The position numbers and the translations under genes are program-made. A model generated the notes under the pieces. That model ran no database searches, was not told the origin of the DNA, and saw only the letters and a list, made by a program, of their open reading frames with translations. A DNA stretch of 48,124 nucleotides, taken from positions 1 to 48,124 of the forward strand of contig NZ_QJKI01000026.1 in the NCBI RefSeq assembly GCF_003201855.1. Direction: 5' to 3'. The stretch is from Rivihabitans pingtungensis (GTDB lineage Bacteria; Pseudomonadota; Gammaproteobacteria; Burkholderiales; Aquaspirillaceae). Positions 25,784-33,695 of this stretch are shown here, in pieces (the stretch's first letter is position 1; each line of letters begins with the position of its first letter).

Positions 25784-27787
25784 ATGAAAATCGGAGTCAA
25801 GCTGGCGCTGGCTCAGAGCCTGCTATTGCTGGCGCTGGGCCTGGCCTTTGCCATGGCGGTGTCGATGCAGTTGGGCGAGCGCTTGCGCGCGCGCAGCGAC
25901 GCGGTGCAAGACAGGGTGGTGGAAGACGCGCTGGGCATGCTGGACGCCTATAACCAGGCGCTGAAAAGCAGCGTGGACCAATACGCGCGCATGTTTGAAT
26001 CCGAGCTGATTGGCCAGTTCAGCCTGGATACCCAGCGCACCATGCCGCTGGGTCAGGCGCAAGTGGGCATCTTGCGGCTGGACAACACCGTGCTGAACCA
26101 GCGGGTGGACGAGGTGGACCGCTTTACCGCCCGCACCGGCGCAGTGGCCACGGTATTTGCCCGCGCCGGCGAGCAATTGCTGCGGGTGACCACCTCGCTG
26201 CGCCAGCAGGATGGCCAGCGCGCGCTGGGCACAGCGCTGGACCCGGAGAGCCCGGCCTATAAAAACCTGATGGCCGGCTTGCCGTATATCGGCAAGGCGC
26301 GCTTGTTTGGCCGCGATTACATGGCGCGCTACACCGCGCTGGAAAACAGCCAGGGCCAGGTGATTGGCGCCACGTTTGTGGGCGTGGACATCACCCAGGA
26401 CATGGTCAACCTGCGCGCGCGGCTGGCCAAGGTCAAGGTGGGCGACAGCGGCCATGTGCATGTGCTGGCGCTGGCCGGCGCCGAGCGCGGCCAGTGGCTG
26501 CTGCACCCCGAGCACAGCGGCCGCCCGGCCGCCGCCCAGCGCGATGCGCATGATCAACCCGCCTACGCGGCGCTGCTGGCCGGCGCGGCCGGCGCCCAGG
26601 CCGTGTCATTGGCTGACGGCGAGCATCTGCTGCGCTATGCGCCTTACCCGGACTGGCAATGGCTGCTGGTCAGCGACGAATTGGCGGACGAAGCCAATGC
26701 CGAGAATCGCCATATTCTGCTGTGGCTGCTGGGCGGGGTGGGCGTGCTTCTGGTGTGCCTGGTGGCGGCGATGGCGCTGACCACCCATCGCCTGGTCAGC
26801 CGACCCTTGGGCGAAGCCGCTGGCGCGCTGCGCCGCATCAGCCAGGCGCGCGACCTCACCGCCCGGCTGCCCACGCGCGGCCGCGATGAAATCAGCGCGC
26901 TGGCGCAGGCGTTTAATGGCCTGCAAGACGCGCTGCAACACGCGCTGTGCGCCACCCATGACGGCGCCCAGCAAGTGGACACCGCCGCGCGCGGCGTCAG
27001 CGACAGCGCCCGCCAGGTGGCGCTGGATTCGCACCGGCAAAGCCAGGCGGCGCAGAGCATGGCCGGTGAAATCGACCAGCTCACCCAGGCGATTGCCGAC
27101 ATTGCCCACGACACCCGACAAGCGCACGCCTTGAGCGCGCAAGCCGCCCAGCGCGCCAGCCACAGCCAGCAGGCGGTGGCCAGCGCCATTGAGCAGGTGG
27201 GCGAAGTGGCCAGCACATTGTCCGGCGCCGCCAGCACCCTGGGCGCCGCCCGCCAGCAGGCCGAGCAGATTTCCGCCATTGTCAATGTGATTGACGACAT
27301 CGCCGAACAAACCAATCTCTTGGCCTTGAACGCCGCCATCGAAGCCGCCCGCGCTGGCGAGCAGGGCCGGGGTTTTGCCGTGGTGGCCGACGAAGTGCGC
27401 AAGCTGGCCGAGCGCACCCAGGGCGCCACCCATGAAATCAGCGACATGATCTCCGGCATGCAGCAAAGCAGCCGCCACGCCGCCAGCGCCATGCAGGCGG
27501 CGGTCAGCCGGGTGGACCAGGGCGTGGCCGCCACCCGCCAGGTGGGCGAGGTGATTGGCGAGCTGCAACACGGCGCCGAGCACGCCGCCCGGCTGATGAG
27601 CGCGGTCAGCGCCCGGCTGGATGCCGAAAGCGACGCCGCCAGCGGCATTGGCCAGCACACCCACCACGTGGTGGACATGGCCGACGCCAACCAGGCCGCC
27701 GCCCAACACGCCGCCACCGCCGCCAGCCAGATGACGCAAATGGCCGCTCTGCTGCGGCAGGAAGTCGAGCGTTTTCGGGTGGAGTAA
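25784..27787 (+). CDS. Methyl-accepting chemotaxis protein with Cache sensor
   Basis: 667 residues from ATG 25784, with GGGGAG 8 nt upstream. A membrane helix (~7-27), a ~280-residue periplasmic sensor resembling Cache_3-Cache_2 ([43 protein letters not shown]), a second membrane helix (~310-335), HAMP and a cytoplasmic hairpin ([18 protein letters not shown]) follow. No CheR-docking pentapeptide at the C-terminus. The ligand is unknown. The TAA stop is the first codon of an intergenic repeat terminus (copy 4). Confidence 0.92.
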   Translation: MKIGVKLALAQSLLLLALGLAFAMAVSMQLGERLRARSDAVQDRVVEDALGMLDAYNQALKSSVDQYARMFESELIGQFSLDTQRTMPLGQAQVGILRLDNTVLNQRVDEVDRFTARTGAVATVFARAGEQLLRVTTSLRQQDGQRALGTALDPESPAYKNLMAGLPYIGKARLFGRDYMARYTALENSQGQVIGATFVGVDITQDMVNLRARLAKVKVGDSGHVHVLALAGAERGQWLLHPEHSGRPAAAQRDAHDQPAYAALLAGAAGAQAVSLADGEHLLRYAPYPDWQWLLVSDELADEANAENRHILLWLLGGVGVLLVCLVAAMALTTHRLVSRPLGEAAGALRRISQARDLTARLPTRGRDEISALAQAFNGLQDALQHALCATHDGAQQVDTAARGVSDSARQVALDSHRQSQAAQSMAGEIDQLTQAIADIAHDTRQAHALSAQAAQRASHSQQAVASAIEQVGEVASTLSGAASTLGAARQQAEQISAIVNVIDDIAEQTNLLALNAAIEAARAGEQGRGFAVVADEVRKLAERTQGATHEISDMISGMQQSSRHAASAMQAAVSRVDQGVAATRQVGEVIGELQHGAEHAARLMSAVSARLDAESDAASGIGQHTHHVVDMADANQAAAQHAATAASQMTQMAALLRQEVERFRVE

Positions 27788-27885
27788 GCGCCGCTTACCA
27801 AACCCTCCAAACGTCGTGGCGCGCGCCCGTACTGCCTGGGGCCGCGCGCCTGCGTGGTCAGCCTGCGCACCCGATAAGCGACGGC
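27785..27885 (+). repeat. Palindromic intergenic repeat, copy 4 (degenerate)
   Basis: Left terminus TAAGCGCCGCTTACCAAACC begins at the chemoreceptor stop. The middle retains CGTACTGCCTGGGGCCGCGC, but the right terminus has decayed. Confidence 0.6.
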
Positions 27886-27977
27886 GGTGTGGCAAAAACC
27901 GACAGCCGCGCTGCCGTCCTGTCGTGGCTCGGTTACAATCTTGAACTCCTGTTTGAACCAGAGCCCCCGCTGCCGTC

Positions 27978-29234
27978 ATGAATCTTCGCACCCGTTTTAC
28001 CCTGTTATGCACTGCGCTGGCCTTGGCCGCCTGTGCCACGCGCGCGCCAGCCCCCACTGCGCCTGCACGCCCTCCGGTCAGCAGCAAACCCACGCCCTTG
28101 CCCAGCGCCAGCCGTCCGGCCGGCCCGGTGGTGAAGGCGCCGATTCCGGCCAGCGATGCCGACGCCAAGTACATTCCCGTCACCTGGGCGGCCTTGCCGG
28201 GCTGGCGCGAGGCCAATCTGGCCGAAGGTTTCAGCGGACTGTTGGAAAGCTGCAAGGCGCTGGGCAAGCGCGCCGGCTGGCGGCCCAGCTGCGAGGCGGC
28301 GGCCCAGATCGACCCGAATCACAGCGAAGCGGTGCGCGCCTTTTACGAAACCCGCTTTACCCCCTACCGCCTCAGCGACGGCGACAAAATGCTGGGCTTG
28401 GTCACCGGCTATTACGAGCCACTGTTGCGCGGCGATACCCAGCGCAGCGAGCGCGGCCGTTACCCGGTGTATGCGCCGCCGCCGGATTTGCTGACCATCG
28501 ACATGGCCAGTATGTATCCCGAGCTGAAAAACCTGCGCCTGCGCGGCCGGGTTCAGGGCAATAAGGTGGTGCCATACTGGACACGCACCGACATCGAAAG
28601 CGGCCGTGGTGTCGAGCGCGCCGAGGTGCTGGCCTGGGTGGAAGATCCGATTGAGCTGTTTTTCCTGCAAGTGCAGGGTTCCGGCCGCATTGAGCTGCCC
28701 AGTGGTGAGCTGCTGCGGGTGGGCTACGCCGACCAGAACGGCTATCCATACAAATCCATTGGCAAATGGCTGATCGACAAAGGCGAGCTGACCGCCGGCC
28801 AGGCCACCATGCAGGGCATTCAAGCCTGGGCGCAGGCCAACCCGGCGCGGCTGACCGAGCTATTGAACAGCAACCCCAGCTATGTGTTCTTCCGTCGGCT
28901 CAACAACAACCAGGGCGGCCCGCTGGGCGCGTTGGGTGTGCCGCTGACCGATGGTTACAGCATTGCCGTGGATGCCCGCTATACCCCGCTGGGCGCGCCG
29001 GTGTGGCTGTCCACCAGTTTTCCGCTGGGCAATCAGCCACTGCAACGGCTGATGCACGCGCAGGATACGGGCGGCGCCATTCGTGGTGCAGTGCGGGCAG
29101 ACTTTTTCTGGGGCTTTGGCCGTGAAGCCGGTGAGGTGGCCGGGCGGATGAAGCAGGCCGGGGAAATGTGGATTCTGCTGCCCAAGGGCATGAGCCCCAG
29201 CCAGGCGCTGGCTGGAGGCAAGACGAGCGGTTAG
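27978..29234 (+). CDS. mltA: Membrane-bound lytic murein transglycosylase A
   Basis: 418 residues. A lipoprotein signal peptide with lipobox LAAC at residue ~19 anchors it to the outer membrane, followed by a proline-rich linker. The MltA beta-barrel domain (LGLVTGYYEPLLRGD... to PIELFFLQVQGSGRIELPSG) and the 3D domain (YTPLGAPVWL, HAQDTGGAIRGAVRADFFWG), which holds the catalytic and conserved Asp residues, are complete. It cleaves peptidoglycan glycan chains to 1,6-anhydro ends. The TAG stop lies inside a half copy of the intergenic repeat. Confidence 0.95.
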   Translation: MNLRTRFTLLCTALALAACATRAPAPTAPARPPVSSKPTPLPSASRPAGPVVKAPIPASDADAKYIPVTWAALPGWREANLAEGFSGLLESCKALGKRAGWRPSCEAAAQIDPNHSEAVRAFYETRFTPYRLSDGDKMLGLVTGYYEPLLRGDTQRSERGRYPVYAPPPDLLTIDMASMYPELKNLRLRGRVQGNKVVPYWTRTDIESGRGVERAEVLAWVEDPIELFFLQVQGSGRIELPSGELLRVGYADQNGYPYKSIGKWLIDKGELTAGQATMQGIQAWAQANPARLTELLNSNPSYVFFRRLNNNQGGPLGALGVPLTDGYSIAVDARYTPLGAPVWLSTSFPLGNQPLQRLMHAQDTGGAIRGAVRADFFWGFGREAGEVAGRMKQAGEMWILLPKGMSPSQALAGGKTSG

Positions 29235-29262
29235 CAAAACCTGCCTGACCCACCCCTTTTGC
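29226..29262 (+). repeat. Half copy of the palindromic intergenic repeat at the mltA stop
   Basis: GAGCGGTTAGCAAAACCTGCCTG matches the terminus of the repeat family and contains the mltA TAG. A full copy begins only 24 bp further on. Confidence 0.55.
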
Positions 29263-29285
29263 GGCGGTACGCTTGCCAGGGCGAC

Positions 29286-29402
29286 TTAGCGTCGCTCACA
29301 AAACCCGCCTGGCGTTTTTGCGCGGCCTTGTCGTTGCTTGTACTGTCTGCGGCCGCGTGCCTAGCCAGGCGCGCTTCGCTGAGTTTTGTGAGCGGCTCTT
29401 AA
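29286..29402 (+). repeat. Palindromic intergenic repeat, copy 5
   Basis: Termini TTAGCGTCGCTCACAAAACC and GAGTTTTGTGAGCGGCTCTTAA. The core has TTGTACTGTCTGCGGCCGCG and GCCTAGCCAGGCGCGC. Full length, between mltA and the convergent ptuB. Confidence 0.85.
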
Positions 29403-29467
29403 CCGGCCTGAGAGCAGGGCTGAGCGCCACGGGCTGGATTGAGCGGATAGCGCCTGTGGCCTGTGGT

Positions 29468-30187
29468 TCAGCGCGGCGCTGCCGCCCGCCGCGCCTCACG
29501 GCGTTCTTCGCGCTCGGCGTATTTCAGCGCGGCCTGAGCAATCGCCACGCAATACGCCGGCAGCCGCTCGCGGCCTTCGGCGTGCAGCACCGCCGCCGCC
29601 AGTTTGCGCGCTGCCTGCGGCGACAGGCTGACATTGGCGCGCGGGCACAAGGCGTGGCTGATGGCCGCCTGGCGGGCGTGCACCAGCGCAGGGTGATTGA
29701 GGTTGAGCACGCGCACGCTGTTGCGCCCGGCCTCGCTCAGCCCAAGCACACGGCCATCGCCATGAAAGGCAAAATGGCTGGCGGCATCGGCTGACAAGGG
29801 CGAGACAAAGGCTTGGCCAGCCGGGTCGTAGGCGGCTTTGTGCTGTGCGCCGTAGCCGCAATACACGCCCGGCATGCTGGGCGGATGGCAGGCCAGCATA
29901 TTGCGGTAATCAATGCTCTCGGCGGCAATCTGGCGCGCCTGCGGCAAAAAGTGCTCGATATGGCAGGCAAAGCCGGTGTGCCAACCGCGCCGCTCGCACT
30001 GCTTGGCGGTGAGCAGGGCTTGCATGGTGTAGGCGCATAAATGGCGCTGCTCCAGCAGCAAGGCGCGGCGCACCGCCTCGCGCGGAAAACCGATGCCGTC
30101 GTAGCGCAGATGGCGCGGGGTGGCGGCGTTGCGCGCCTTCCAGGCGCTCAGCTCGGCCGGTTCTGGCCCCTTGTCGATGCTTCTCAC
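29468..30187 (-). CDS. ptuB: PtuB-like HNH endonuclease of a Septu-type defence pair
   Basis: 239 residues. HNH-type metal/nuclease motif: Cys51 in HLCAYTM, HIEHFLPQ (His76, His79), then DYRNMLACH and YCGYG, the pattern of PtuB and of retron-associated HNH effectors. It starts at GTG 30187, overlapping the ptuA stop by GTGA, so the ATPase and nuclease are co-translated. Known Septu systems use the ATPase to control an HNH nuclease that degrades DNA on phage infection. No reverse transcriptase is near, which favours stand-alone Septu over a retron. Confidence 0.82.
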   Translation of the reverse strand: MRSIDKGPEPAELSAWKARNAATPRHLRYDGIGFPREAVRRALLLEQRHLCAYTMQALLTAKQCERRGWHTGFACHIEHFLPQARQIAAESIDYRNMLACHPPSMPGVYCGYGAQHKAAYDPAGQAFVSPLSADAASHFAFHGDGRVLGLSEAGRNSVRVLNLNHPALVHARQAAISHALCPRANVSLSPQAARKLAAAVLHAEGRERLPAYCVAIAQAALKYAEREERREARRAAAPR

Positions 30188-31440
30188 GCCGGGTCGTCCT
30201 CCAGCCAGCGCAAGGTGTCGATGGCGCTTTGCGCGCCGACCACCTCAGGAATCTGCCCCACCTCATCGGCCAGAGTGTCCAGCCTGGTTTGCGCGTCGCC
30301 GATATGGTCGGCGTCGATCAGCTGGTCAATTTCGCGCAACGCCTCGTCGATGCGCGGATTGCGCGGCGCGCTGTCCATCAATTGTTCCAGCACCTGATTG
30401 CTGCTCAGCCCCAGCGCATGCTCGGGATGGCCCAGCGCCTGGTTGTCGCGCATCAGCCAGATTTCATCAAACGGCAGCTCGCCGATCATCTGCGGCGAAT
30501 GCGAGGCGGCAATAAACTGCACGCGCGGAAACGCCCGCTTCAACACCCCCGGCAAGCGGCGTTGCCAGGCCGGGTGCAGGTGCAAATCCAGTTCGTCGAT
30601 CAACACCACGCCGGGCGTGTCGCTCAGCACCGCGTCGCCCAGCTGCGGGTTAAGCAGGCACATGCGCCGGGCAATATCGGCCAGCAAGGCCACCATGCCG
30701 CGCTGGCCATCGCTGAGCGTGTCAAACGGCGCGCACGCCGCCTGCGCCCAATCCAGCATCAACTGCCGGTATTTCACATCAAAGCGCAAACCGCGCGCGC
30801 CCGGCATCGCCAGCCGAATCACCTGGTTCACCCGCTCCAGCTCATCCGCCGCCGCCGTCGGCTCGCCCATGGCCACCGCCTCCAGCCGCTCCAGGGTTTT
30901 GCCAATCACCCAGCTTTCCAGTCCGCGCGTGTCGGCGGCGGCGTCGCGCCAATCCTGATAGCCATGCAAACGCGACTCCTGCTGGCGCATGGCGCTGTCT
31001 GCCGACACCTGCGGCAAACGCCAATGCCGGTCGGCCGGATAACAGGCAATCAGCGGCAAAGTACGCGCCTCGCGCACCCAACTGGCCAAATCCGGCGCCT
31101 CGCCGCTGTCCTGCCAGGCACAGCCCGGCCCGCTCATCTCCAGCGCCCACGCGCACGCCGCACCGGCCAGCTCAGCCGCCAGGCTCAAGCGCACCGGATA
31201 ACACCGCTCATGCCGCACCCGCCCGCCGCTCTCCAACAACGCCACCCGCGCCTGTGGCTGACACGCCGCCGGCGCCGCCACATGGCGCAACAAAGGCTGC
31301 AAACCCACTGCCAAGGCTTGCAGCAAAGAACTCTTGCCACTGCCATTCACCCCGACCAACAAGTTAAACCCCGGCGAAAAACAAAACTCGCCGTGAACAA
31401 ACCCGCAAAAATTATCGATGTCGATGCGGTCAATGCGCAT
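30184..31440 (-). CDS. ptuA: PtuA-like SMC/ABC-type ATPase of a Septu-type defence pair
   Basis: 418 residues. Walker A GVNGSGKSS at 30-38, an ABC-like signature LSDGQRG around Ser243, Walker B VVLIDELDLHLHP with Asp282-Glu283, and a switch His in AASHSPQMIG. This is the AAA/OLD-SMC layout of PtuA and related AAA_15/21 proteins. The insert between Walker A and the signature is short, without a long coiled coil. The pair is first in its unit, with a 340-bp AT-rich leader upstream. The defence role is from family and partner, not shown by the sequence. Confidence 0.85.
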   Translation of the reverse strand: MRIDRIDIDNFCGFVHGEFCFSPGFNLLVGVNGSGKSSLLQALAVGLQPLLRHVAAPAACQPQARVALLESGGRVRHERCYPVRLSLAAELAGAACAWALEMSGPGCAWQDSGEAPDLASWVREARTLPLIACYPADRHWRLPQVSADSAMRQQESRLHGYQDWRDAAADTRGLESWVIGKTLERLEAVAMGEPTAAADELERVNQVIRLAMPGARGLRFDVKYRQLMLDWAQAACAPFDTLSDGQRGMVALLADIARRMCLLNPQLGDAVLSDTPGVVLIDELDLHLHPAWQRRLPGVLKRAFPRVQFIAASHSPQMIGELPFDEIWLMRDNQALGHPEHALGLSSNQVLEQLMDSAPRNPRIDEALREIDQLIDADHIGDAQTRLDTLADEVGQIPEVVGAQSAIDTLRWLEDDPA

Positions 31441-31786
31441 GAAGGCACACTCCGGCCAATGCAGTCAGTCAGCAAACAGGGAAATGGAAAACCGCGCGCC
31501 AGCATGGCGGGCGAATGCAGCATAGCAAATCTGCGGAGCGGGAGGGGGCGCCGGCGGCGTCTAGTAGTCAGTCACCATGAAATGAACCGACTGGCCTGCG
31601 GTACGCTATGGATGCGTCTGGATTCCCGCCTGCGCGGGAATGACTCGGTGGGGTGCTGCGGGGGGAGAGGGACGGGCGGTGGCAAGGTAGAGGAGCTACA
31701 CCACAAGCCCATGATCTTCAAAGAAGAATTAAACATTTTCCAAGCTAAAAATTACAAAAAACACAATATTTCAATGTCTTACTCGT
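31441..31786. other. Intergenic leader of the Septu pair, with an AT-rich island
   Basis: No gene seen. 31695-31780 is strikingly AT-rich for this genome and may hold the minus-strand promoter of ptuA. A small palindrome resembling Neisseria dRS3 lies at 31620-31643. No reverse transcriptase or retron-like ncRNA could be recognised. Confidence 0.45.
31620..31643. repeat. dRS3-like palindrome
   Basis: GGATTCCCGCCTGCGCGGGAATGAC region: ATTCCCGC and GCGGGAAT arms around a short spacer. It matches the form of dRS3 repeats (ATTCCC-N8-GGGAAT) known from Neisseria, where they are targets of filamentous-phage integration. Only one copy is found in the window. Confidence 0.55.
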
Positions 31787-32055
31787 CGCGCTTAGCCGCT
31801 TTACCTCCCCGTAAAGCGCGCCGAGCATCGCAGCCAGCCCGGGAGCAGTCCGGCCCGGCTAAGCGGCGGCGCAGCCGACGCGCCATTCCGGGACGGCCCG
31901 GGCTGGCGAGAAGCACAGGGCACCACCGACGCCGTAGGCGGCGGACAGGCGCGCGTCCCGGGGTCGCCTTTCTTTGCCTACTTTCTTTGGCGAAGCAAAG
32001 AAAGTAGGTCGGCCGCGGGACGAACTCCCGCCCAAAATCAAACCCCAGCAAACTC
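31787..32055 (-). repeat. Structured ~270-bp repeat element, copy A (downstream of folB)
   Basis: Read on the minus strand it begins about 46 nt after the folB stop. In order: GCGGGA-loop-TCCCGC hairpin, a 13-bp CCTACTTTCTTTG/CAAAGAAAGTAGG hairpin, a CGCCG-CCTA-CGGCG hairpin, a long stem with arms at 31897-31906 and 31834-31843 (CCAGCCCGGG/CCCGGGCTGG), and a CGCTTTAC/GTAAAGCG hairpin. It is homologous end to end with the plus-strand copy at 33188-33460. A conserved open frame also crosses both copies. Confidence 0.85.
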
Positions 32056-32100
32056 ACAGGCAACCAGGGACGGCAACGCCGGACACAATCCGCCCACCCC

Positions 32101-32460
32101 CTACCTTGGCCGATGCCCCCGCTCAATCATCACCCCCACCCGCTTCACCCCCGGCAAAATCCCCAGCTTGGTCACCGCCACCTTCACCCACGGCGCGCCA
32201 AACTCCTCGCGCACCAAACGGGCAATCCGCTCAGCCAGCGCCTCGATCAACAAAAAATGCTCGGCCGCCAACAAGGCGCGCACCCGCTCCACCACCACGC
32301 CATAGTGGATAGTGTCGCCAATGTCGTCGCTGTGGCAGGGCTGCTCGCTGGGAATGCCGATATCCAGGTCAAGCTCGATGGTTTGCGGGGCGCGGCGCTC
32401 CCATTCGTAAACGCCGATCACGGTGTCGACGCGCACTTCGCGCAAGAAAATGATGTCCAT
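32101..32460 (-). CDS. folB: Dihydroneopterin aldolase
   Basis: 119 residues, the normal length. It cleaves 7,8-dihydroneopterin to 6-hydroxymethyl-dihydropterin and glycolaldehyde in folate synthesis. Family features: REVRVDTVIGVYEWERRAPQ (with the conserved Tyr and Glu) and the EALAERIARLV helix; the catalytic Lys lies in VAVTKLGILPGVKRVGV. It is divergent from plsY with a 77-bp shared upstream region, as in E. coli. A structured repeat follows its stop. Confidence 0.93.
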   Translation of the reverse strand: MDIIFLREVRVDTVIGVYEWERRAPQTIELDLDIGIPSEQPCHSDDIGDTIHYGVVVERVRALLAAEHFLLIEALAERIARLVREEFGAPWVKVAVTKLGILPGVKRVGVMIERGHRPR

Positions 32461-32537
32461 GCTGATTCTATGTGGCGGTTTCGCGGCATGGTCAGGATGC
32501 CGTAGAATCCGAAACTTCGCATTGTAGTGAATCCACC

Positions 32538-33143
32538 ATGACCACGATAGCCTTTATTGTTGCCGCCTACCTGATTGGTTCTTTGTCTTTTGCCGTGATT
32601 GTCAGCCGGGTGATGGGCCTGGCCGACCCGCGCACCTTTGGCTCGGGCAATCCCGGCGCCACCAATGTGTTGCGCACCGGCAAGAAAGCCGCCGCCGCCT
32701 TGACCTTGCTGGGTGATGGGGTGAAGGGCTGGGTGGCGGTGGTGTTGGCGCAGTGGCTGGGGCCGCGTTTTGGTCTGGCCGAGCCCGAGGTGGGGATGGT
32801 GGCGCTGGCGGTGATGGCCGGACATATCTGGCCCTTGTTTTTTGGTTTTCGCGGCGGCAAGGGTGTGGCCACTGGCGTGGGGGTGTTGGCGGGGTTTCAT
32901 CCTTTGTTGGCGCTGGGCGCGGCCTTGATTTGGGCGGCGGTGGCGTTCAGCACCAAGATTTCGTCGTTGGCGGCGATTGTGGCGTCGTTTTTTGCGCCGT
33001 TTTTGGCGTTTTGGTTGTGCGGGCCGGGGGTGTATTTTGGTTCGACGGTGGTGATTGCTTTGTTGTTGATTCAGCGGCACAAGAAGAATATTTTGAATTT
33101 GCTGGCCGGGACGGAGGGGCGGATCGGGCAGAAGGCGAAGTAG
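32538..33143 (+). CDS. plsY: Glycerol-3-phosphate acyltransferase PlsY
   Basis: 201 residues from ATG 32538. An inner-membrane enzyme with about five helices that transfers acyl groups from acyl-phosphate to glycerol-3-phosphate. The three PlsY motifs are present: SFGSGNPGATN-like (TFGSGNPGATNVLR), the GHIWPLFFGFRGGKGVAT phosphate-binding loop and the C-terminal RHKKNILNLLAGTE. Divergent from folB. A structured repeat in the same orientation starts 45 nt after its stop. Confidence 0.95.
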   Translation: MTTIAFIVAAYLIGSLSFAVIVSRVMGLADPRTFGSGNPGATNVLRTGKKAAAALTLLGDGVKGWVAVVLAQWLGPRFGLAEPEVGMVALAVMAGHIWPLFFGFRGGKGVATGVGVLAGFHPLLALGAALIWAAVAFSTKISSLAAIVASFFAPFLAFWLCGPGVYFGSTVVIALLLIQRHKKNILNLLAGTEGRIGQKAK

Positions 33144-33187
33144 GGGTGAGATAGGGTTGTAGGGTTGGGGGGGCCGCGCTGGCGCGC

Positions 33188-33460
33188 GGGTTTGCTGGGG
33201 CTGGATTGCATGCGGGAGTTCGTCCCGCCGCCGACCTACTTTCTTTGCTTCGCCAAAGAAAGTAGGCAAAGAAAGGCGACCCCGGGACGCGCGCCCGTCC
33301 GCCGCCTTCGGCGCCGGGGGTGCCCTGTGCTTCTCGAAAACCGGGGCCGCCCCGAACTTGCGCCGGCTGCGCCGTCGCTTCGAACATGCGGGGCGGACTA
33401 CCCCCCGGTTTTCTGCGATGCTCGGCGCGCTTTACGGGGAGGTAAAGCGGCTAGGCGCAA
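33188..33460 (+). repeat. Structured ~270-bp repeat element, copy B (downstream of plsY)
   Basis: In order: hairpin 33212-33228 (GCGGGA/TCCCGC), 13-bp hairpin 33235-33266, hairpin 33300-33313 (CGCCG/CGGCG), a long bulged stem with arms 33337-33354 and 33389-33412 (AAAACCGGGG/CCCCGGTTTT plus CCGCCCCG/CGGGGCGG), and hairpin 33428-33449 (CGCTTTAC/GTAAAGCG). The outer arm of the long stem differs from copy A at four positions, and all four are compensated on the other arm. Confidence 0.85.
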
Positions 33461-33695
33461 CCGACAGCGCTTTGAATAGTCAGGCGGCTTGGCGTCGTTT
33501 TTATTTTGATGCTGCCTAACCTTTCCACCCGACCCGTCCCGTACAGGCGAGAATTCGAGAATTCCAGACCTTGCCACCGCGCTCTGCCTTGACGCTTGCT
33601 GCGCACCGCTGATCACCGCTCACCCGCCTAGACTTACCCTGTTCCGCCCCCACCACCCGCCCAATTTCCCCCTCTGTCTTCCCGGAGTCTTGCCC
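33461..33695. other. Leader region of the transporter-kinase gene
   Basis: No gene seen. A GGCGAGAATTCGAGAATTCC stretch near 33546 contains a short tandem repeat (GAGAATTC twice). The promoter is not obvious. Confidence 0.35.

Noticed and set aside
26606..28267. 553-codon minus-strand open frame
   Set aside because: Antisense to the second chemoreceptor; Gly/Ala/His-rich shadow.
29468..31440. Retron with PtuAB effectors
   Set aside because: No reverse transcriptase gene and no recognisable msr-msd within the neighbouring sequence; stand-alone Septu-like is simpler.
30229..32007. 592-codon plus-strand open frame
   Set aside because: Antisense to ptuA and running through intergenic sequence and a repeat; no domain.
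32461..32537. Promoters in the folB-plsY divergent gap (TAGAAT hexamers on both strands)
   Set aside because: Plausible -10 elements are present but no acceptable -35 at the right distance, so not called.
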